Shown in pieces: positions 30,475 through 35,886 of a stretch of 35,886 nucleotides of DNA; positions within the stretch are counted from its first letter, which is position 1; every line of letters starts with the position of its first letter. The notes under the pieces were generated by a model. It saw nothing but the letters and a program-made list of their open reading frames with translations, did not search any database and was not told where the DNA came from. The position numbers and the translations under genes are program-made. Source of the stretch: an uncultured Ruminococcus sp. (lineage in GTDB: Bacteria; Bacillota; Clostridia; Oscillospirales; Acutalibacteraceae). Where the stretch lies: positions 1 to 35,886 of the forward strand of contig CADBWP010000008.1 of NCBI GenBank assembly GCA_902798365.1, written 5' to 3'.

Positions 30475-31338
30475 ATGGAATTTGTAATTATTACGGGAAT
30501 GTCGGGAGCAGGCAAGACCTCGGCTCTGCGTGTGCTGGAGGACATCGGCTACTACTGCGTCGATAATATCCCCGCACCGCTTCTTCCAACGCTGTATTCG
30601 CTCTGCCTCAGCTCTGAGGACGACAACATGTCGCGCGTGGCGGTTGTGGTTGACGTAAGGGGAAACGAAAACTACAAGATGATGAACACCCTGCTCGAGG
30701 AGTTCAAAACCACCCACAGCAACGTAAAGATTCTGTTTTTCGGTGCAAAAACGGATTCCATTGTTATACGCTACAAGGAGACCCGCCGCCGTCATCCGCT
30801 TTCGGACAGACTAAAGGACGGCTCGGTCATAGACGCCGTAGAGTTTGAAAAGGCGCTGCTCGTTCCCGTCAGAAACCTTGCAGATTATTATATAGACACC
30901 ACCTATATGTCCAACAAGCAGCTGCGTGAGCGCGTTATGTCGATGTTTATGGACGACACCTCTCAGGCGCTTACACTCACCTTCATGTCTTTCGGCTTCA
31001 AATACGGTATCCCGCTCGAGGCAGACATGATAATCGACGTCCGCTGCCTGCCCAATCCGTTTTATATCCCCGAGCTAAAGCCTCTTACAGGTCTTGACAA
31101 GCCGGTGAGGGACTATGTTTTGGGCAGCGGAGAAACCCAGGAGTTTGTAAGGCATACCCTGTCCCTGCTCGATTTTGCGGTTCCGCTGTATTTAAAAGAG
31201 GGCAAAAGCGAGCTTGTTGTGGGCATAGGCTGCACGGGCGGCAAGCACAGAAGCGTTACCGTTGCGCGTCAGCTTGAAGAGCACTTTTTAAAGCTTGGCT
31301 ATAAGTGTGTTATCCAGCACCGCGATGTTGCAAAATAG
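30475..31338 (+). CDS. rapZ: RNase adapter protein RapZ / nucleotide-binding protein YvcJ
   Basis: A 287-residue P-loop protein. Walker A is ITGMSGAGKTSALRVLEDIG near residues 5-24, followed by YYCVDNIPAPLLPTL, a family hallmark. Other conserved parts are FFGAKTDSIVIRYKETRRRH with HPLS, FKYGIPLEADMIIDVRCLPN, and the C-terminal VVGIGCTGGKHRSVTVA. In E. coli it regulates amino-sugar synthesis through small RNAs; in Gram-positive bacteria its role is less clear. A GGAGG site for the next gene starts at its stop. The family's common neighbour yvcK is not between it and whiA here. Confidence 0.96.
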   Translation: MEFVIITGMSGAGKTSALRVLEDIGYYCVDNIPAPLLPTLYSLCLSSEDDNMSRVAVVVDVRGNENYKMMNTLLEEFKTTHSNVKILFFGAKTDSIVIRYKETRRRHPLSDRLKDGSVIDAVEFEKALLVPVRNLADYYIDTTYMSNKQLRERVMSMFMDDTSQALTLTFMSFGFKYGIPLEADMIIDVRCLPNPFYIPELKPLTGLDKPVRDYVLGSGETQEFVRHTLSLLDFAVPLYLKEGKSELVVGIGCTGGKHRSVTVARQLEEHFLKLGYKCVIQHRDVAK

Positions 31339-31346
31339 GAGGAGCC

Positions 31347-32279
31347 GTGTCTTTTTCATCAGAAGTAAAAAAAGAGCTGTGTTCTCACCAAAGCTTTGAC
31401 AGAGAGCAGCTTAAGGCGGAGCTGTACGGCATGCTTCTGTTCGGCAAGCGCTTTCGAGAGGACAAAATAACCTTCACGACCGAATGTTCTCACGCCGCAA
31501 AAAGGCTCGCCATGCTGCTCGAAAACCTGTATATGCCCATTATAGAAAAGCAGACCGCGCTGCGTGCGCGCTCGGGCGACAGCCGTCTGTACAAGCTTTC
31601 GGTTGTCGATTCCGACGACTGCAAGCGCATTTTTGAGGACTTCGGTCACAGCGGCAGTCAGATAACCCTAAGAGTTAACCGCGCAAACATCTTCGGTGAC
31701 GAGTATATGGCGGCGTTTGTCAGGGGAGTATTTCTCAGCTGCGGCTCCGTGAGCAACCCTAATAAAAGCTATCACGCCGAGTTTTGCGCTCCTTACAAGA
31801 ATCTCAGCGTCGATTTGTGCAAGATCCTGTCCGAGGTGACTGAGTGTACCTTTTCTCCCAAAACCGTGTCAAGAAGCGGCGCTTATGTGGTTTATTTCAA
31901 GGGCAGCGAGCAGATTTGCGACCTGCTTACCTATATCGGCGCTCCAAACGGTGCTATGGAGATAATGGGCACAAAGGCGGTAAAGCAGGTGCGCAACAAT
32001 GTGAACCGCCGCATAAACAGCGAGGTCGCCAACATAACAAAGATAGCGTCCGCCTCGGCAAAGCAGCTTGAGGCTATTGAACATATAAGGCGCACAACAG
32101 GCATAGAGGCGCTTCCCGACGATCTGAGAGAGATCGCCAAGCTCAGGCTTGAAAACCACGAAATGTCGCTCAGAGATCTGGGTCAGAACCTGACGCCGCC
32201 CATAAGCCGCAGCGGCGCCAACCACAGAATGCAGCGGCTGCTTGAATACGCCGACCTCAGGGAGGAAAACAATGGATAA
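31347..32279 (+). CDS. whiA: DNA-binding protein WhiA
   Basis: WhiA is a conserved DNA-binding protein of Gram-positive bacteria, needed for sporulation septation in actinomycetes and linked to division in Bacillus. The 310-residue protein begins at GTG 31347 after AGGAGGAG, giving MSFSSEVKKELCSH, the family start; an upstream reading from 31305 is not supported. The N-terminal half resembles a LAGLIDADG-type fold (DEYMAAFVRGVFLSCGSVSN). The C-terminal half has the helix-turn-helix region (EIAKLRLENHEMSLRDLG, then ISRSGANHRMQRLLEYA). Its stop overlaps xseB by 8 bases. Confidence 0.96.
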   Translation: MSFSSEVKKELCSHQSFDREQLKAELYGMLLFGKRFREDKITFTTECSHAAKRLAMLLENLYMPIIEKQTALRARSGDSRLYKLSVVDSDDCKRIFEDFGHSGSQITLRVNRANIFGDEYMAAFVRGVFLSCGSVSNPNKSYHAEFCAPYKNLSVDLCKILSEVTECTFSPKTVSRSGAYVVYFKGSEQICDLLTYIGAPNGAMEIMGTKAVKQVRNNVNRRINSEVANITKIASASAKQLEAIEHIRRTTGIEALPDDLREIAKLRLENHEMSLRDLGQNLTPPISRSGANHRMQRLLEYADLREENNG

Positions 32280-32499
32280 AAACATGACAATAGAACAGGC
32301 TCAGGAAAAGCTTGAAGAAGCGATAAAGCGCCTTGAAAACGAGGCGCTGCCCATGAAGGAAGCTATGGAGCTGTATGCAGAGGCAGGCGAGCTTCTCGCA
32401 TTTTGCATGAACACGCTCAACGAATACAAGGGAACCGTTACCGTAATAAACGACAGGCTGCAACAGCTTTCGGCGGAGGATGATTTTTATGAGGAATGA
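32272..32499 (+). CDS. xseB: Exodeoxyribonuclease VII small subunit
   Basis: A 75-residue coiled protein, the normal size for XseB. It has the pattern TIEQAQEKLEEAIKRLENEA then LPMKEAMELYAEAGELLAFC, typical of the family. It forms the nuclease with the large subunit XseA, whose gene is not in this window though often adjacent. The ATG at 32272 is preceded by GGAGG. It overlaps whiA by 8 bases and ispA by 11, so translation is coupled. Confidence 0.92.
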   Translation: MDKNMTIEQAQEKLEEAIKRLENEALPMKEAMELYAEAGELLAFCMNTLNEYKGTVTVINDRLQQLSAEDDFYEE

Positions 32500-33364
32500 T
32501 TACACGGCACAGACAGAATCGGCGTTGTACGGCTTTTTGCCCGACGATAATTGCAGGGAAAGTGTCTTGATAGAGGCGATGAGATACAGCCTTGAGGCGG
32601 GCGGCAAGCGCGTCCGTCCGGCGCTTGTGCTTCGTTTCTGCGAGCTTTGCGGCGGCGACACCGAAAAAGCTCTGCCCTTTGCCTGCGCGGTAGAGATGAT
32701 ACACACCTATTCGCTTATTCACGACGACCTGCCGTGCATGGACGACGACGACCTTCGCCGCGGCAAGCCGTCAAATCACAAGGTATTCGGTGAGGACATA
32801 GCGCTTTTGGCAGGTGATTCGCTTTTGACCCTTGCGTTTGGCACTATCGCCTCCGACAGCACGGCAGAGCTTGTGGGAGACCGCGCCTGCCGCCGCGCCG
32901 CAGCCGTTCTTGCAAACTACGCGGGCGCAACGGGAATGGTAGGCGGACAGGTCATCGACCTCAAAAGCGAAAACACAAACGCGCCCATCGAGGTCTTGCG
33001 CGAGATGGACTACAAAAAAACCGCCTGCCTTATCAAGGCGGCGTGCGAGCTGGGCTGCATTGCCGCGGGAGCAGACGACAGTCAGATAAAAGCTGCGTCG
33101 CTTTACGGCGAAAGCATCGGCATAGCGTTCCAGATACAGGATGACATACTCGACTGTACGTCATCAAACGAAGAGCTTGGAAAGCCCGTGGGCAGCGACG
33201 CCGAAAACAGCAAGTCAACCTACGCTTCGCTGCTCGGCATTGAAGAATGTCGCAGGCTTGTAAATGAACTGACCGCTCAGGCAGAAGCGGCGCTCGACAG
33301 CTTTGAGGGTGACACCTCGGCGCTTAAAAGCTTTGCGCGTGAGCTCGCAAACAGAAAGAAATAA
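32489..33364 (+). CDS. ispA: Farnesyl diphosphate synthase (polyprenyl synthetase)
   Basis: The 291-residue enzyme condenses isopentenyl and allylic diphosphates to farnesyl diphosphate for undecaprenyl phosphate and quinones. The first aspartate-rich motif is MIHTYSLIHDDLPCMDDDDL (D-D-x4-D type) near residue 80, then RRGKPSNHKVFGE. The second is AFQIQDDILD near residue 210, and KKTACLIKAACELG lies between. The tyrosine five residues ahead of the first motif fits a short-chain (C15) product. The ATG at 32489 has GGAGG 9 bases upstream; the ATG at 32480 overlaps that site. In many Firmicutes it sits beside xseB and dxs, as here. Confidence 0.95.
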   Translation: MRNDYTAQTESALYGFLPDDNCRESVLIEAMRYSLEAGGKRVRPALVLRFCELCGGDTEKALPFACAVEMIHTYSLIHDDLPCMDDDDLRRGKPSNHKVFGEDIALLAGDSLLTLAFGTIASDSTAELVGDRACRRAAAVLANYAGATGMVGGQVIDLKSENTNAPIEVLREMDYKKTACLIKAACELGCIAAGADDSQIKAASLYGESIGIAFQIQDDILDCTSSNEELGKPVGSDAENSKSTYASLLGIEECRRLVNELTAQAEAALDSFEGDTSALKSFARELANRKK

Positions 33365-33379
33365 TTCTATTTTAGAATT
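33363..33379. repeat. Inverted repeat AATTCTA-N3-TAGAATT upstream of dxs
   Basis: A perfect 7+3+7 repeat lies directly at the ispA stop, 26 bases before the dxs start. It has the same arms as the repeat upstream of wzz at 18476-18492. Confidence 0.55.
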
Positions 33380-33405
33380 AATTGCGTTAGATTAAGGAAA
33401 TCATT

Positions 33406-35286
33406 ATGGGTGAATATAAGCTGCTACCGAAAATTAAATCACCTGATGACGTAAAACGGCTTGATGAAAAACAGGTTGCCGAGCTGTGTGCCGAGGTGCG
33501 CGAAAAACTCATAGAGGTCGTATCCCTCAACGGAGGACACCTTTCGCCTAATCTGGGCGTTGTTGAGCTCACCGTGGCAATGCACCGCAGCTTCAACTTT
33601 CCCAAGGACAGCCTTGTGTGGGACGTGGGTCATCAAAGCTATACGCACAAGCTGCTCACCGGCAGGTATGCAGACTTTGATACGCTGCGCCTTAAGGGCG
33701 GCATATCGGGCTTTCCAAAAAGGGAAGAGAGTAAATATGACGACTTCAACACGGGTCACAGCAGCACGTCAATATCGGCGGCGTTCGGAATAGCCAACGC
33801 CAAGCTTCTCAGCGGCGACAACAGTCATACTATCGCCGTGATAGGCGACGGCTCGTTTACGGGCGGCCTTGCGTTTGAGGCTATGAACAACGCCGGACGC
33901 TTCAACAAAAACTTTATTGTTATCCTCAACGATAACAAAATGTCCATATCAAAAAACGTGGGTGCATTTCCGCGCTATCTCACCACCGTAAGGATTCAGC
34001 CGTGGTACATACGCGTCAAAAAATACACCGAGCGCGGGCTGTCAAAGATTCCGCTCATCGGCAGAGCCATGAAGTGGTTTTTGCGCGGAAGCAAATCAAA
34101 AATCAAAAACCTTGTATATAAAAACACCCTGTTTGACTGCTTCGGCTTTACCTATCTCGGTCCCATAGACGGTCACAACGTGGAGGAGCTTGAAAACGCC
34201 TTTAAGGCGGCAAAGAAAAACACCACGCCCGTTTTGATACACGTCGTAACCAAGAAGGGCAAGGGCTATCAGCCCGCCGAGGACAAGCCCGGAGAGTTCC
34301 ACGGCATAGGAAAATTCGACATCGACTCGGGCGAGCCCATGTCCAGCCACGACGGCTTTTCGGCTGTGTTCGGAAAGGAGCTTTGCAGCCTTGCCGAGCA
34401 TGACGACAAGATCTGCGCCATCACCGCCGCAATGTCGGGCGGAACAGGGCTGCAGGAGTTTTCAAGAAGATTTAAAAACCGCTTTTTCGACGTCGGCATA
34501 GCCGAGGAGCACGCGGTCACCTTTGGCTGCGGACTCGCTTCGCGCGGCTACCGTCCCGTTTTTGCGGTGTATTCCACCTTTTTGCAGCGGTCTTACGACC
34601 AGCTTATCCACGACGCGGCGCTGGGCAACAACCACCTTGTGCTCGCAGTTGACCGCGCGGGCATAGTGGGAAGCGACGGCGAGACCCATCAGGGTGTGTT
34701 CGACGTTTCTATGGTCAACACAATTCCAAATTCAACAATTTACTCTCCGGCTTATTTTGACGGTCTGCGCAAATGTCTTTCAGACGCGCTGTACAAGCAG
34801 AAGGGTCTTGCGGTTGTGCGTTATCCGCGCGGCGGAGAGATGTACAAGCCCTCCGATTTTTATGAGGAGAGCATAGATTACAACATTTACGGAAATCCAA
34901 ACGCCGGGTATCTGATAATCACCTACGGACGTCTGTTTTCCTGCGCGTGTCAGGCAAAAAAGACGCTTGCCGACAACAATATCGACGTTTGTATCCTCAA
35001 GCTTTGCAAAATAAGACCGGTAAGCCAGGAGGCGGTTTTCTTCGCCTCGCGTTTCCGTGTGGTTTGGTTTTTTGAAGAAGGAGTAAAAAACGGCGGCATC
35101 GCACGTCAGTTTGCCGATTTGATGGGAATGAGAGGCTTTAAGGGAAGCTATCACATCAAAGCGATAGGCGACCGTTTTATCAAGCAGATGTCGGTCAGCG
35201 AGGCGCTGGCTCAGCTCAGGCTTGACAGCAGCGGTATGGTAGAAACCATAAAAAAGGACATTAGGCACAATGAAAAAAAGACTTGA
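33406..35286 (+). CDS. dxs: 1-Deoxy-D-xylulose-5-phosphate synthase
   Basis: Dxs joins pyruvate and glyceraldehyde-3-phosphate to DXP, the first step of the MEP isoprenoid route; it feeds ispA just upstream. The 626-residue thiamine-diphosphate enzyme has GHLSPNLGVVELTVAMHR, WDVGHQSYTHKLLTGR, the ThDP motif GDGSFTGGLAFEAMNNAG near residue 147 ending in N-DNKMSIS, YLGPIDGHN, the catalytic Glu in AEEHAVTFGCGLASRG near residue 366, and DRAGIVGSDGETHQGVFD. The ATG at 33406 follows TAAGGA. It overlaps tlyA by 17 bases. Confidence 0.97.
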   Translation: MGEYKLLPKIKSPDDVKRLDEKQVAELCAEVREKLIEVVSLNGGHLSPNLGVVELTVAMHRSFNFPKDSLVWDVGHQSYTHKLLTGRYADFDTLRLKGGISGFPKREESKYDDFNTGHSSTSISAAFGIANAKLLSGDNSHTIAVIGDGSFTGGLAFEAMNNAGRFNKNFIVILNDNKMSISKNVGAFPRYLTTVRIQPWYIRVKKYTERGLSKIPLIGRAMKWFLRGSKSKIKNLVYKNTLFDCFGFTYLGPIDGHNVEELENAFKAAKKNTTPVLIHVVTKKGKGYQPAEDKPGEFHGIGKFDIDSGEPMSSHDGFSAVFGKELCSLAEHDDKICAITAAMSGGTGLQEFSRRFKNRFFDVGIAEEHAVTFGCGLASRGYRPVFAVYSTFLQRSYDQLIHDAALGNNHLVLAVDRAGIVGSDGETHQGVFDVSMVNTIPNSTIYSPAYFDGLRKCLSDALYKQKGLAVVRYPRGGEMYKPSDFYEESIDYNIYGNPNAGYLIITYGRLFSCACQAKKTLADNNIDVCILKLCKIRPVSQEAVFFASRFRVVWFFEEGVKNGGIARQFADLMGMRGFKGSYHIKAIGDRFIKQMSVSEALAQLRLDSSGMVETIKKDIRHNEKKT

Positions 35287-35886
35287 CATATTGGTTTATG
35301 AAAAGGGCTTTGCCGAAAGCAGAGAGAAGGCAAAGGCTGTAATAATGGCAGGGCTTGTCTATGTGAACAACCAAAAGGCGGACAAGTGCGGCGCAGCATA
35401 TGACGAAAACGCCGATATAGAGGTTCGCGGCAACGCTCTCAGGTATGTCAGCCGCGGCGGTCTTAAGCTTGAAAAAGCAATAGAAAGCTTTGACCTCGAC
35501 CTTAACGGGGTCACGGCAATGGATATAGGCGCCTCAACCGGCGGCTTTACCGACTGTATGCTTCAAAATGGCGCAAAAAAGGTGTATTCCATAGACGTGG
35601 GCTACGGTCAGCTCGCGTGGAAGCTGCGCACCGACGACCGCGTCGTCAACCTTGAACGCACCAACATGCGAAAGGTAACGCGCGAACAGGTGCCCGATGA
35701 GATCGGCTTTTTCTCGGTAGATGTGTCGTTTATCTCGCTTAGGCTTATTCTGCCCGTTGCACGCGAGCTGATGGCTGAAAACGCTCAGGCTGGCTGTCTG
35801 ATAAAGCCGCAGTTTGAGGCAGGCAGAGAAAAGGGGGGCAAAAAAGGCGTTGCTCGCGACCCGTCGGTTCATGCCGAGGTTGTCGG
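35270..35886 (+). CDS. tlyA: TlyA-family 16S/23S rRNA 2'-O-methyltransferase (3'-truncated by the window)
   Basis: The frame from ATG 35270 stays open to the end of the window (205 codons). It begins with an S4 RNA-binding domain (KKRLDILVYEKGFAESREKA, then VIMAGLVYVNNQKADKCG), then RYVSRGGLKLEKAIESF and the FtsJ-like SAM motif AMDIGASTGGFTDCMLQNGA. DVGYGQLAWKLR and DVSFISLRLILP follow, with the Lys of IKPQFEAGREK. This is the TlyA layout; family members methylate ribose in 16S and 23S rRNA. It overlaps dxs by 17 bases, and dxs-tlyA is a usual order in Firmicutes. Confidence 0.94.
   Translation, partial: MKKRLDILVYEKGFAESREKAKAVIMAGLVYVNNQKADKCGAAYDENADIEVRGNALRYVSRGGLKLEKAIESFDLDLNGVTAMDIGASTGGFTDCMLQNGAKKVYSIDVGYGQLAWKLRTDDRVVNLERTNMRKVTREQVPDEIGFFSVDVSFISLRLILPVARELMAENAQAGCLIKPQFEAGREKGGKKGVARDPSVHAEVV

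Overview
The window looks like a chromosome segment from a spore-forming, low-to-mid GC Clostridia, most like Oscillospirales/Ruminococcaceae. The evidence is SpoVM, a SipL-like protein, SpoIVA, a complete gerA-type germination operon, HprK, a secreted dockerin protein, and strong AGGAGG ribosome sites with consensus sigma-A promoters. GC is about 50-55% over most of the window and visibly higher over the first 3.2 kb. No rRNA, tRNA, transposase, phage gene or CRISPR array was seen.

Left edge (1-5340): the 3' end of a polysaccharide-export ABC ATPase is followed by a two-domain gene (SDR-like plus LicD) that is broken by an inferred ~50-base deletion in the LicD active-site motif. Then come two 16S rRNA methyltransferase genes (rsmF-like and rsmA, overlapping by ATGA), a small membrane protein, and ppa behind a perfect sigma-A promoter. 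Base composition steps down inside rsmF near 3190. This could be a recombination joint or an assembly joint.

Middle (5340-16460): an ECF sigma factor is followed at once by a membrane-anchored beta-propeller protein, probably its partner. Next are a small Cys-rich protein, pgeF and an RluA-type pseudouridine synthase gene. A sporulation block follows: a small membrane ORF, spoVM (29 codons, GTG start), a large secreted protein (CBM9-like domain, TQPA linker, two cohesin-like modules, dockerin), then sipL-like and spoIVA. In well-studied sporeformers SpoVM, SpoIVA and (in C. difficile) SipL together form the base layer of the spore coat, so this clustering fits their roles.

Right-middle (16460-28450): oadG-oadB (sodium-pump decarboxylase membrane subunits without a carboxyltransferase or biotin carrier), an isolated Wzz/tyrosine-kinase pair, an aspartate-type aminotransferase, secD-secF, a DUF421-DUF4363 pair on the minus strand, and gerA-gerB-gerC with a short GerC-like lipoprotein.

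Right edge (28450-35886): a tight housekeeping run of hprK, murB, rapZ, whiA, xseB, ispA, dxs and tlyA (cut by the window end). Many neighbours overlap by 8-17 bases. yvcK, which often lies between rapZ and whiA, is missing.

The least explained items are the short palindrome TTCTA-N3-TAGAA in three 5' regions (ppa, wzz, dxs), a possibly structured 80-base leader before wzz, the small ORF before spoVM, and the cohesin-plus-dockerin protein lying inside the spore-coat block. No entirely new system is demonstrated by the sequence alone.
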